A stretch of DNA of 64,000 nucleotides from Paenibacillus lycopersici (lineage in GTDB: Bacteria > Bacillota > Bacilli > Paenibacillales > Paenibacillaceae). The position numbers were made by a program, and so were the translations under genes. Under the pieces are notes generated by a model that saw only the letters and a program-made list of their open reading frames with translations, made no database searches and had not been told where the DNA came from. Shown in pieces: positions 35,818-43,136 of this stretch (its first letter is position 1; every line of letters starts with the position of its first letter). The stretch is from positions 4,157,001 through 4,221,000 of the forward strand of contig NZ_CP048209.1 in NCBI RefSeq assembly GCF_010119935.1. Direction: 5' to 3'.

Positions 35818-36210
35818 TTACGCCTTGCGCTTGGGCTTATTGTAGCCGCGCTCGCCGTACGGCTGGAGCTTCTCCAGCCACAGCTCCAGCAGCGCCTGAA
35901 CGTCTTCCTTGCAGGCGGACAGCCCGGATGGATCGTTCAACGTTTCCTCGCGCGGCTTGATCCGGTCCAGCTCTTCGAAGACGAACGCATCGGCGCCGCA
36001 TGCGGCCCAATCCTGCCTGAGCTCGGGAATCGTATTCATATTCGTCTGCTTGAAGAATTCGAGCCTGTTGCGCGCGCCTTCGAGATCCATCGTCCCGTCA
36101 ACGTACAGTTTGCCGTTCTTCGTATTGCGGATCTGGTAGACGCCCATCGGGCGGAACGAGGTCGCGTATGCGGCGGCCAGTTCCTTCTTCTTCTGCTTAT
36201 CGAGTGTCAT
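35818..36210 (-). CDS. GIY-YIG nuclease-family protein
   Basis: A 130-residue protein whose residues 22-60 look like a GIY-YIG fold: MGVYQIRNTKNGKLYVDG gives GVY and a degenerate second motif (YVD for YIG), with Arg in the following helix. The C-terminal half is helical with EELDRIKP and a predicted amphipathic helix. The second-motif change and the short size raise doubt that it cuts DNA. It precedes no repair gene. Sits 30 bases downstream of the DUF6530 gene on the same strand and may be cotranscribed with it. Confidence 0.78.
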   Translation of the reverse strand: MTLDKQKKKELAAAYATSFRPMGVYQIRNTKNGKLYVDGTMDLEGARNRLEFFKQTNMNTIPELRQDWAACGADAFVFEELDRIKPREETLNDPSGLSACKEDVQALLELWLEKLQPYGERGYNKPKRKA

Positions 36211-36240
36211 GCCGTTCGCTCCTTCCGATCGAAGCCGTAA

Positions 36241-36720
36241 TTAGTAGCCGAGCTCCTTCAACAGACTAGACAGCGTCCGCAGCCGTTCTCCGATCATCTC
36301 GCCGTCGTCGCCCAGCGCCTGATTGAACAGCTTCATGTCTTCCTTGATCTTCTCGTTGTCCGTGCACACGGCGATCGTCATGGCGTCCCCTTGCAAGCCG
36401 ACGCGGTCGATGATCGGCTGCTTCGGATCGTACAGATCCGGATACCGGTACGCGTCCTGAAAATGCATCAGCCCTCTGCTGACCAAAATCGCCAAATCCA
36501 GCACGCGGTGCAGCGGCAGCTCCTCGGACTGCCGGGACCACTTCTCGCCCGTGTAGCGCCATACCTTCGCAGATATGTCCAGCTTGCCCCGGTCGTTCCA
36601 CTGCGCCAGCCCCAAGGAAAGGCCTTTCGCATCGGAATGGCCCGCGTACCTGCCGTCGATCTGCTCGTAATTCTCGGAAACGATAACCGGTTTATGCTTC
36701 AATGTCGTTGGAATTTTCAT
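36241..36720 (-). CDS. DUF6530-like protein of unknown function
   Basis: A 159-residue soluble protein. It begins MKIPTTLKHKPVIVSENYEQIDGRY and contains KLDISAKVWRYTGEKWSRQSEELPLHRVLDL, which I recall from the small DUF6530 family in Paenibacillus. There is no signal or membrane segment. AGAGGAG lies seven bases before the ATG; a longer frame is rejected. A TGATTTA palindrome lies in the upstream region. Confidence 0.6.
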   Translation of the reverse strand: MKIPTTLKHKPVIVSENYEQIDGRYAGHSDAKGLSLGLAQWNDRGKLDISAKVWRYTGEKWSRQSEELPLHRVLDLAILVSRGLMHFQDAYRYPDLYDPKQPIIDRVGLQGDAMTIAVCTDNEKIKEDMKLFNQALGDDGEMIGERLRTLSSLLKELGY

Positions 36721-36831
36721 CGTTAGGCTCCTCTTCCCGCAATATGGCGCGATGGTGAATTGCTGCATGTATCAGCTGGTTCCAGCTGTCGATTGCACAT
36801 GCTAACGATTCATCCGTGTTAGTGGATTACT

Positions 36832-36846
36832 GATTTACTAAATCAT
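36832..36846. promoter_or_regulatory. Perfect 15-bp palindrome between divergent genes
   Basis: TGATTTA-C-TAAATCA lies 112 bases before the DUF6530 gene and 142 bases before the 59-residue ORF. A wider TTAGT/ACTAA repeat (36820-36842) overlaps it. No T tract follows, so it is a candidate protein-binding site. Confidence 0.5.
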
Positions 36847-36987
36847 AAAAATATCATAGCCGATTCGCGCTGCAGAAGTCAATAGGACGGCCCCGTCACC
36901 TAACTTCGCAACGGATGGACATCCACATAAGCGCTGCCCTGCACCGCGCATATCCTATACGAATACAAGCTTTGGAGGGATTCGCAA

Positions 36988-37167
36988 ATGAAGCGTTTCA
37001 AGCGCGCCGGCAGCAACATCAAGATTATCCACGTTACGATCAACAAATGGATTACGATCAATACGCGGGTCAGCGGCAACTCGCAGATCAACCGCAATAT
37101 CGGCTCCTACGCCAACGAAGGCGGACAGAACGCGAAAAAAGGCGGTAAGAACGTACAAAGGCGCTAG
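36988..37167 (+). CDS. 59-residue basic small ORF, unknown
   Basis: ATG at 36988, GGAGGGA eight bases upstream, stop at 37165. The product begins MKRFKRAGSNIKIIHVTINK and continues with alternating Ile/Thr/Asn residues, then a Gly/Asn/Lys/Arg-rich end finishing VQRR. There is no Cys, membrane segment or signal. The alternating hydrophobic pattern in residues 10-38 suggests beta strands. I recognise no family. The good ribosome site, correct strand relative to a terminator and a nearby palindrome support it as a real gene. Confidence 0.6.
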   Translation: MKRFKRAGSNIKIIHVTINKWITINTRVSGNSQINRNIGSYANEGGQNAKKGGKNVQRR

Positions 37168-37206
37168 CTCATCAAAATGGCATCATCCGATACCGCGAAC
37201 ATTGAA

Positions 37207-37263
37207 GAATGCGAACATTGAAGAAGGCGCCCATAACCGGGCGCTTTCTTCATGTCCGCATTC
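37207..37263 (+). terminator. Nested hairpin terminator after the small ORF
   Basis: GCGCCC/GGGCGC with a GAAGAA/TTCTTC extension forms the inner stem, and GAATGCG/CGCATTC the outer stem. TTTCTT follows the inner stem. A 16-base direct repeat with GCGAACATTGAAGAA (37195 and 37211) overlaps the left side. Confidence 0.78.
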
Positions 37264-37272
37264 TTTTCAAAA

Positions 37273-37308
37273 ATTACTTTGACACATAGAGTAATGATAT
37301 GCTACATT
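37273..37308 (+). promoter_or_regulatory. Promoter and candidate operator of the padR operon
   Basis: TTGACA at 37279 and TACATT at 37303 lie 18 bases apart. The inverted repeat ATTACT-N11-AGTAAT (37273-37295) covers the -35 box and would allow autorepression by the encoded PadR protein, as is usual in the family. Confidence 0.6.
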
Positions 37309-37317
37309 TACTCCATC

Positions 37318-37392
37318 AGATAGAACTCTATCAGACAGAGCACTGACAGACAGAACACTGGCAGGCAGAGCACTATGAGGCAGAATACTTCT
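37318..37392 (+). repeat. 15-bp tandem repeat, five units, in the padR leader
   Basis: Five 15-base units start at 37318, 37333, 37348, 37363 and 37378. The consensus begins AG(A/G)CAGA(A/G)CACT. The first and last units diverge most. The array lies between the promoter and the padR ribosome site, so it is part of the transcribed leader. Confidence 0.9.
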
Positions 37393-37464
37393 GCGGCAAT
37401 CGGACCAGAACAACTGTTACAGACATGCTTGCGTATGGAACGAACAAGAACAGGAGGACCCCGC

Positions 37465-37791
37465 ATGATCCGAAGCGATCTTATCCGCGGTCATCTGGAC
37501 GCCATTATTTTAAGGCTGATCTATGAAGAAGACCGTTACGGGTATGAAATTTCCAAAGAAATCAGCGTCCGCACCGACGACCGGTTTCAAATCAAAGAAG
37601 CGACGCTTTACGCGGTTTTCCAACGGCTGGAGCGCAAAGAGCTGATCGAATCGTACCTCGGCGACATTTCGCACGGCGGCAAGCGGCGCTATTACAAGAT
37701 TACGAAGCTCGGCCGGGCGTACCTTAAGGAAACGGTCGAGGAATGGAACGAAATCAAAGAGATCGTCAATATATTCATGGAGGGGCTATGA
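37465..37791 (+). CDS. PadR-family transcriptional regulator
   Basis: A 108-residue PadR protein with the winged-helix start MIRSDLIRGHLDAIILRLIYEEDRYGYEI and the KRRYYKITKLGRAYL wing. The C-terminal helix for dimerisation is short, as in subfamily 2. The true start at 37465 has AGGAGG upstream. It directly precedes two membrane proteins (four and 12 bases apart), the usual PadR-plus-transmembrane operon, so it probably controls its own operon. The inverted repeat at the promoter fits this. Confidence 0.93.
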   Translation: MIRSDLIRGHLDAIILRLIYEEDRYGYEISKEISVRTDDRFQIKEATLYAVFQRLERKELIESYLGDISHGGKRRYYKITKLGRAYLKETVEEWNEIKEIVNIFMEGL

Positions 37792-37794
37792 CAA

Positions 37795-38202
37795 ATGAAG
37801 AAAATCAAAGCGTACGTGGATGAATGGTTCAAGGACATACCCGAGAGCGAGCAGAAGCAGGCGATCCAGGAAGAAATCACGCAGAACCTCGAAGAGAAGG
37901 TGTTCGATCTCATGCGCGCCGGCAAAACCGAGGAAGACGCCACCAACAAGGCGATCGTCGAATTCGGCGATATCTCGGACATCAAGCAGGAGCTGGGGGT
38001 CAAAGAAGGCAAAACCCGCTCGTCCAAGCGGCAATACGGCCTCCATCTCGGCTTCTCGCTATGGGGCAGCGGGCTGATCGTCGCCCTCTTCCTGTTCATC
38101 AACGTCTATTACACGCCTGACGTCATTTGGTTCGTCTATCCGACCTTTGCCGTCGCCTGGTGGCCGCTCGTCATGTTCTACAAATGGCTCGGCTGGAAAT
38201 AA
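37795..38202 (+). CDS. HAAS-type N-terminal domain with 2TM membrane unit
   Basis: A 135-residue protein. Residues 1-65 are a helical, acidic segment (KKIKAYVDEWFKDIPE, then ITQNLEEKVFDL and EEDATNKAIVEFGD), the HAAS or permease-prefix domain that often sits behind padR genes and helps the regulator. Residues 85-132 contain two membrane helices separated by PDVIWFVYPTFAVAWWP. The same motif recurs four times in the next protein. It starts four bases after padR. Confidence 0.8.
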   Translation: MKKIKAYVDEWFKDIPESEQKQAIQEEITQNLEEKVFDLMRAGKTEEDATNKAIVEFGDISDIKQELGVKEGKTRSSKRQYGLHLGFSLWGSGLIVALFLFINVYYTPDVIWFVYPTFAVAWWPLVMFYKWLGWK

Positions 38203-38214
38203 GGAGGTAAACCG

Positions 38215-38850
38215 ATGCGGAAACATCATATCGCTTTTGCCGTGACGGGCAGTTTCATGTCGATCTTCTTCTTGCTGATCGTCAATCTGCTGACCTCGCC
38301 CGGCGTAATCTGGTTCATCCACCCTGCTTTCGCGCTGCTGCAATGGCCGATCTCGCTTTATTATGCCGCGAACGGCCGGATCAAAGCGTATTCGCTGGCA
38401 ACGACCGCACTTATTCTCGCCTATCTAAGCTATCAGAATATCGCGCACAGCCCCGACTATCCATGGATTCTATACGCCGGCTTCGCCGTCATCTGGTGGC
38501 CGATCCTCATGTACGCCGGCCGGTTCGCGGGCACGCTCGCCATGGCGCTTGCCGGCAGCTTCTGCATCATTGTCTATTACGGGCTGCTGAACCTGCTGCT
38601 CGCGCCGCAGTTTCCGTGGATCATTTTCCCGGCTTACGCGATTCTGTGGTGGCCGATGTCGATTTATTTCAGCCGCACCAGGCAATGGTTCGTTTTCGCG
38701 CTGTGCGCCTCGCTGCTGACCTGCGCCTTGTTCATCGCGGTGAATGCGGTGACGTCGCCGGAAACGATCTGGGCGGTCTATCCGATATTCGCGGTCATCT
38801 GGTGGCCGCTCTGCATGTATTATTTCGTCGTTCGCAAACAAGCCGTTTGA
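38215..38850 (+). CDS. Membrane protein built from repeated 2TM units
   Basis: A 211-residue integral membrane protein made of four units of two helices. Each unit shows a short loop with P, a (P/I)W(I/A) pair, a (Y/H/F)(P/A)xFA-type stretch and QWP or WWP at the start of the second helix. No catalytic motif is evident. An AAGGAGG ribosome site precedes the ATG. The loop prolines and Trp repeats suggest a pore or a scaffold; function is unknown. It closes the padR operon. Confidence 0.8.
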   Translation: MRKHHIAFAVTGSFMSIFFLLIVNLLTSPGVIWFIHPAFALLQWPISLYYAANGRIKAYSLATTALILAYLSYQNIAHSPDYPWILYAGFAVIWWPILMYAGRFAGTLAMALAGSFCIIVYYGLLNLLLAPQFPWIIFPAYAILWWPMSIYFSRTRQWFVFALCASLLTCALFIAVNAVTSPETIWAVYPIFAVIWWPLCMYYFVVRKQAV

Positions 38851-38876
38851 ACCGCCGCCGCGCATGGTGATACAAT
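38847..38876 (+). promoter_or_regulatory. Probable promoter of the GNAT gene
   Basis: TTGAAC at 38847, which overlaps the stop of the preceding gene, and TACAAT at 38871 lie 18 bases apart. The start codon is 44 bases after the -10 box. Confidence 0.5.
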
Positions 38877-38919
38877 AGAACCCTATGCTACCTATCCAAC
38901 TGTAAGCGGGGAATCGAAC

Positions 38920-39462
38920 ATGTTGAATTATACGATGCATCACAACCGCGCCAATGCGCGCACCGCGGTTTCGCAGGCGAAGACCGCCGACGCGCCGGCC
39001 GTCATGGAGCTGCTCGTCGGCGCCGCCAAGTGGCTGCAGAGCAAAGGCTCGACGCAATGGAGCGCCTTGCTGAGCGGCGATGATCATCACGATGTCGTCG
39101 GCCACATCGAGAACGGCGAGCTGTTCCTCTTCAAGGACGGAGATACGCTCGCAGGCATCGTCCTGCTCATGCAGGTGCCCGGCGACTGGGATCATCATTT
39201 GTGGGGACCGGACGGACATGAGCCCAACGTCTACCTCCACCGGCTTGCGATCAACCGGGACTATGCCGGGCAAGGGCTCGGCGCCGATATCGTGCGGTGG
39301 GCGGAAACCGGCATTTCCTTCCCGGGCAAAACCGTCATGCGTCTGGATTGCATCGCCAGCAATCCGAAGCTGAACGCCTTCTACAGCGGACTCGGCTATA
39401 CGTACAAAGGCACGTCGCCAAGCGGCTTCTGCTTGTACGAGAAACCGCTGACGCGGGCATAA
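38920..39462 (+). CDS. GNAT-family N-acetyltransferase
   Basis: A 180-residue acetyltransferase. The CoA-binding segment is YLHRLAINRDYAGQGLGADIVRWAE (V/I-x-x-x-x-RxxGxG/A type), preceded by GELFLFKDGDTLAGIVLLM. The substrate cannot be named. The start has GGGGA upstream. It has its own likely promoter and a strong terminator, so it is a single-gene unit. Confidence 0.9.
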   Translation: MLNYTMHHNRANARTAVSQAKTADAPAVMELLVGAAKWLQSKGSTQWSALLSGDDHHDVVGHIENGELFLFKDGDTLAGIVLLMQVPGDWDHHLWGPDGHEPNVYLHRLAINRDYAGQGLGADIVRWAETGISFPGKTVMRLDCIASNPKLNAFYSGLGYTYKGTSPSGFCLYEKPLTRA

Positions 39463-39476
39463 TTCATGAACTGCAC

Positions 39477-39511
39477 GCAAAAAGAGCTGCACGTGGTGCA
39501 GCTCTTTTTGC
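39477..39511. terminator. Bidirectional terminator between GNAT and M29 genes
   Basis: GCAAAAAGAGCTGCAC and its full complement form a perfect 16-pair stem with a 3-base loop. The A-rich and T-rich ends give a T tract on both strands. Confidence 0.95.
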
Positions 39512-39512
39512 G

Positions 39513-40751
39513 TTAAAATGACCAATTGCCTGCCCTGAATACCGCCTCGCGGCTGCCGTCGTTTCTCACGCCGTCGATTTCGAGATCCGCCGTGCCGATC
39601 ATGAAGTCGACATGCGTCAAGCTCTGGTTCAACCCGCTCGCGAGCTGTTCTTCCTTGCTCATCGTCAAACCGCCTTCCAGGCAGAACGGAAAAGCGAAGC
39701 CGATCGCCAGATGACAGGCCGCGTTCTCGTCGAACAATGTGTTGAAGAACGTCAGATTCGTGTCCGAGATCGGCGAACGAAACGGCACGAGCGCGATTTC
39801 GCCCAAGTAATGCGAGCCTTCGTCCGTCTCGATGAGCTGCTGCAGCGCCTCCTGCCCCTTCTCGGCCGCATAGTCCGTAATGCGCCCGTCTGCGAAAGTA
39901 ATCGTGAACCGATCGATCAAATTGCCGTTGTAGCTCAGCGGCTTGCTGCTGGCGACCTTGCCGTTAATGCTCGTGCGGAGCGGCGACGTAAACACTTCCT
40001 CCGTCGGCATATTCGGAATGAAGGTCGTCCCCTGCTTGTTCTGCGCGCCCGCGCTCACCCAGATATGTCCGTCCGGCAAGCCGATGGTTACATCGGTGCC
40101 CGTCGAAGCGCTGCGGTAATGCAGCTCCTTGAATCTCCGCTCGTTCAGCCGCGCGGCCTTGTCGCGCAAATTGCCCGCATGCGTCCGCCAAACGGCGACC
40201 GGATCATCCTCGTCGACGCGAACGGCCGCAAAGATCGCTTCCCACAGCGCTTGAACGCGCTCCGTCCCGGCATGGTCCGGAAATACTTTATCCGCCCACG
40301 GCTGCGTCGGAAAAGCTACGATCGACCAGGCAACCTCATTATTCAGCGTGAATTTGCGGAATGGCTGCAGCGCGTTCTGCTGCGCTTTCGTCGCCGTGCC
40401 GATCCGCGCGGGATCGATGCCGTTCAGCAAATCCGGGTCTTCCGCGACGACCCACAGGAAGGCGGCGCCTTCCTCCGCCAGCTGCACGCGGCCATCCGCC
40501 AGCCACGATGGATAACCGGAGAGCCCTTCTTCGGGCGACAGCTCCAGCCGCGCGCGGGTGACCAGCTCGTCGCTCCAGTCGACGTGCACGTAAGGCGATC
40601 CGATCCGGTAAGCGCGCTTCACGATCTCGCGTACGAATACGGCGGCTTCCACCGGAGCGATGACGCACAGCTTCTGGCCGGGCTGCACGTTGACGCCGAC
40701 CTCGACGGCCAGCGCCGCATATTGTTCCATGCGATGTTGGAATGATTTCAT
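39513..40751 (-). CDS. M29-family aminopeptidase
   Basis: A 412-residue cytoplasmic metalloaminopeptidase of the AmpS/PepS type. It opens with the family's DWSDELVTRARL block. EVFTSPLRTSINGKVASSKPLSY and DEGSHYLGEIALVP hold two Glu metal ligands. HLAIGFAFPFCLEGG and LTHVDFMIGTADLEIDG contain the His and Asp ligands. AAGGAG lies eight bases before the ATG. Single gene, bounded by terminators on both sides. Confidence 0.93.
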   Translation of the reverse strand: MKSFQHRMEQYAALAVEVGVNVQPGQKLCVIAPVEAAVFVREIVKRAYRIGSPYVHVDWSDELVTRARLELSPEEGLSGYPSWLADGRVQLAEEGAAFLWVVAEDPDLLNGIDPARIGTATKAQQNALQPFRKFTLNNEVAWSIVAFPTQPWADKVFPDHAGTERVQALWEAIFAAVRVDEDDPVAVWRTHAGNLRDKAARLNERRFKELHYRSASTGTDVTIGLPDGHIWVSAGAQNKQGTTFIPNMPTEEVFTSPLRTSINGKVASSKPLSYNGNLIDRFTITFADGRITDYAAEKGQEALQQLIETDEGSHYLGEIALVPFRSPISDTNLTFFNTLFDENAACHLAIGFAFPFCLEGGLTMSKEEQLASGLNQSLTHVDFMIGTADLEIDGVRNDGSREAVFRAGNWSF

Positions 40752-40922
40752 TTCGTTGGCTCCTTCGTGAAGACGTGATCGTTCATGATTTCGAAACGTT
40801 GTCCATTATAGCAAGGCCCGATATCGGATTGCAAAAGGCGCTGTACGATGAATCGAGGCCGCGGCCCAGCCGGTACTGCGCATGCTGCCCAATCTGACCT
40901 CGGAGCCATTCCCGGCGGATAC

Positions 40923-40949
40923 AAAAACCGGACGCGCGGCGTCCGGTTT
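40923..40949 (-). terminator. Terminator of the exporter ABC gene
   Basis: Minus-strand AAACCGGACGC and GCGTCCGGTTT form an 11-pair stem with a 3-base loop, then TT and G. Confidence 0.9.
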
Positions 40950-41006
40950 CATCAACGAAATCGTGCAAGGATTCACGGCCGTTCGCGCTCGAACGGGTTC
41001 CGCGCA

Positions 41007-42722
41007 TCAAGCATGAAACTGCGCCCGGTGCAAGCGGCTGTAATGCCCGCCCGCGGCAAGCAGCTCCTCGTGCTTGCCCTGCTCCGTGACGCCTTGCTCC
41101 GTCACGACGATAATCCGGTCGGCGTTCTTGATCGTCGCCAGCCGGTGCGCGATGACGAGCGTCGTACGCCCTTCCGACAACTCGGCCAGCGACTGCTGAA
41201 TGGCGGATTCCGTCTCCGTATCCAGCGCGGAGGTCGCCTCGTCGAGAATGAGGATCGGCGGATTCTTCAAGAACATCCGCGCGATGGCGACGCGCTGCTT
41301 CTGTCCGCCGGACAGCTTCACGCCGCGCTCGCCGACGATCGTATCCAGCCCATCCGGCAGCGACCGGACGAACGCTTCCAGCTGCGCGCGCTTTACGGCC
41401 GCCCACAGATCGGACTCCGAGGCGTTCATTTTGCCATACTGGATGTTCTCGCGCAGCGTGCCCGCAAACAGGAACACGTCCTGCTGCACGATGCCGATGC
41501 CTTTGCGCAGCGAAGCCAGCTTCAAATCGCGGATATCCCGACCGTCGATCGACACGCTGCCGCCGGTTACGTCATAGAAGCGCGGAAGCAGACTGCAGAG
41601 CGTCGTTTTTCCCGCTCCTGAAGGACCGACGAAGGCGACCGTTTCGCCCTCGTGAACCGTCAAATCGATATGCTGCAGCACTTTGGCGTCATCGCCATAG
41701 CCGAAGCTGACGTCGCGGAACTCGATGTCGCCGCGCAGCCGGTCGACGGCAACGGCGTTCGGACGGTCCTGGATGTCCGGCTCGGTTTCGATCAGCTCGA
41801 CGTAGCGCTTGAAGCCCGCGAAGCCTTTCGGATAGCTCTCGATGACGGCATTGATTTTCTCGATCGGACCGATGAAGACGTTCGCAAGCAGCAGGAAGCC
41901 GACGAATTCGCCCGGCGTCAATTCCCCGCCGATGACGAACCAGGTGCCGCAAACCATGACGAATAACGTGACGGTCCGCTTCAGCATGTAGCTGATCGAC
42001 GTGTTGAACGCCATGATTTTGTAGGATAACAGCTTCGTCCAGCGGAACTGCTTGTTGTTCGCCTCGAACAGCTTCTTCTCGTGTTCCTCGTTGTTGAACG
42101 CTTGTACGACGCGCATGCCGCCGACGTTATCTTCGACGCGCGCATTGAACTCGGCAATGTCCGAGAACAAGCGGTGAAACGCGCCGGTCATTTTGCCGCT
42201 GAAGTAGATGGCTAGCCAGATGATCAGCGGCACGACGATGAACGTCAGCAGGGCGAGCTTCCAATTGATGAGCAGCATGAGGACGAACGCGCCGACCAGC
42301 GTCATCACCGCGATGAACAGATCCTCCGGCCCGTGATGCGCCATTTCTCCGATTTCCATCAGATCGTTCGTCAGCCGGGCGATCAGATGGCCCGTCTTCG
42401 TATTGTCGAAGAAGCGGAAGCTCAGCTTCTGAATATGGTCGAACAGCTTGCGCCGCATATCCGTTTCGATGTTGATCCCGAGCATATGGCCCCAATAGGT
42501 GACCACGTAATTCAGCAGCGCGATCAACAAGTACACGACCAGCAAGCCTGCGCATGCCCAGACGATCAAGCTCCAATTCTTGCCCGGCAGCAGCTTGTCG
42601 ATGAATTGATTGACCGCGACCGGGAACCCGAGCTCCAGGAAGCCGGCCAGGATCGCGCAGAAGAAATCGAGATAGAACAGCTTCTTGTACGGCTTGTAAT
42701 AGGCGATAAAACGAGACAGCAT
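41007..42722 (-). CDS. Half-size ABC exporter, permease and ATPase fused
   Basis: A 571-residue homodimer-type exporter. Six membrane helices occupy residues 1-300, and the ATPase follows with Walker A GPSGAGKTTLC, signature LSGGQKQRVAIARM and Walker B ILILDEATSALD. The start ATG at 42722 has GGAGGG seven bases upstream; a track start five codons earlier overlaps that site. Its promoter at 42958-42986 carries a Fur box, so iron-dependent expression is likely, and its 230-base leader holds a 26-bp repeat. Related exporters move lipids, peptides or siderophores; the substrate is not evident. Confidence 0.93.
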   Translation of the reverse strand: MLSRFIAYYKPYKKLFYLDFFCAILAGFLELGFPVAVNQFIDKLLPGKNWSLIVWACAGLLVVYLLIALLNYVVTYWGHMLGINIETDMRRKLFDHIQKLSFRFFDNTKTGHLIARLTNDLMEIGEMAHHGPEDLFIAVMTLVGAFVLMLLINWKLALLTFIVVPLIIWLAIYFSGKMTGAFHRLFSDIAEFNARVEDNVGGMRVVQAFNNEEHEKKLFEANNKQFRWTKLLSYKIMAFNTSISYMLKRTVTLFVMVCGTWFVIGGELTPGEFVGFLLLANVFIGPIEKINAVIESYPKGFAGFKRYVELIETEPDIQDRPNAVAVDRLRGDIEFRDVSFGYGDDAKVLQHIDLTVHEGETVAFVGPSGAGKTTLCSLLPRFYDVTGGSVSIDGRDIRDLKLASLRKGIGIVQQDVFLFAGTLRENIQYGKMNASESDLWAAVKRAQLEAFVRSLPDGLDTIVGERGVKLSGGQKQRVAIARMFLKNPPILILDEATSALDTETESAIQQSLAELSEGRTTLVIAHRLATIKNADRIIVVTEQGVTEQGKHEELLAAGGHYSRLHRAQFHA

Positions 42723-42832
42723 AAGTACACCCTCCAATAAGAACTGAGACGAACGACAGCATCCATCCGCGAAACCGTAACGCGCTTTGGCAGGATAAGC
42801 AAGCCCGGCGCGGCATTAACCGCGCGACTATC

Positions 42833-42936
42833 CGTTAGGCAATGAATGTACGACGATTCGTTAGACGATGAACGTACGACAAACCGAAAGAGAATGCACG
42901 TACGACAAACCGTTAGATAATGAAAGCACGACCAAT
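42833..42936 (-). repeat. 26-bp tandem repeat, four units, in the exporter leader
   Basis: CGTTAG-type units begin at 42833, 42859, 42885 and 42911, and a fifth partial one at 42937: exactly 26 bases apart. Each contains GTACGAC or a one-base variant. It lies in the leader of the ABC exporter transcript. Confidence 0.88.
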
Positions 42937-42943
42937 CGTTCAT

Positions 42944-42958
42944 TGAGAATCATTTTCA
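42944..42958 (-). promoter_or_regulatory. Fur box
   Basis: TGAGAAT-C-ATTTTCA differs from the 7-1-7 consensus TGATAAT-N-ATTATCA by one symmetric base per arm. It lies directly after the -10 box of the exporter promoter, in the +1 region, a repressing position. It is also about 180 bases from shc. Confidence 0.75.
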
Positions 42959-42986
42959 TAATATAGAGTTCGGAGCGGCTTGTCTA
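42958..42986 (-). promoter_or_regulatory. Sigma-A-type promoter of the ABC exporter
   Basis: On the minus strand TAGACA and TATTAT are 17 bases apart. The predicted start of transcription lies within the Fur box, leaving a 230-base leader before the ATG at 42722. Confidence 0.65.
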
Positions 42987-43136
42987 TGTTTTATATGCGA
43001 TTTTGTTCCAAACGAGCGTCTTGCCGCGTTCGAATCGCATTCGCGAAGCGACATGATTCGGGCTGCAGCCGTCATACACTATTCTATCTATCCGGCGTCT
43101 GGCGTTTGGCGGCGCCGGACGAATGAGGTGAACGGC

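Larger units (their letters stand above)
42723..43136. other. 414-bp divergent region between ABC exporter and shc
   Basis: Contains the exporter leader with its 26-bp repeat, the Fur-box promoter (42944-42986) and, on the plus strand, the upstream region of shc. I could not pick a shc promoter with confidence. No gene is present. Confidence 0.6.

Noticed and set aside
40783..41406. 207-codon minus-strand ORF at the end of the ABC exporter
   Set aside because: Overlaps the ATPase domain in another frame; a shadow.
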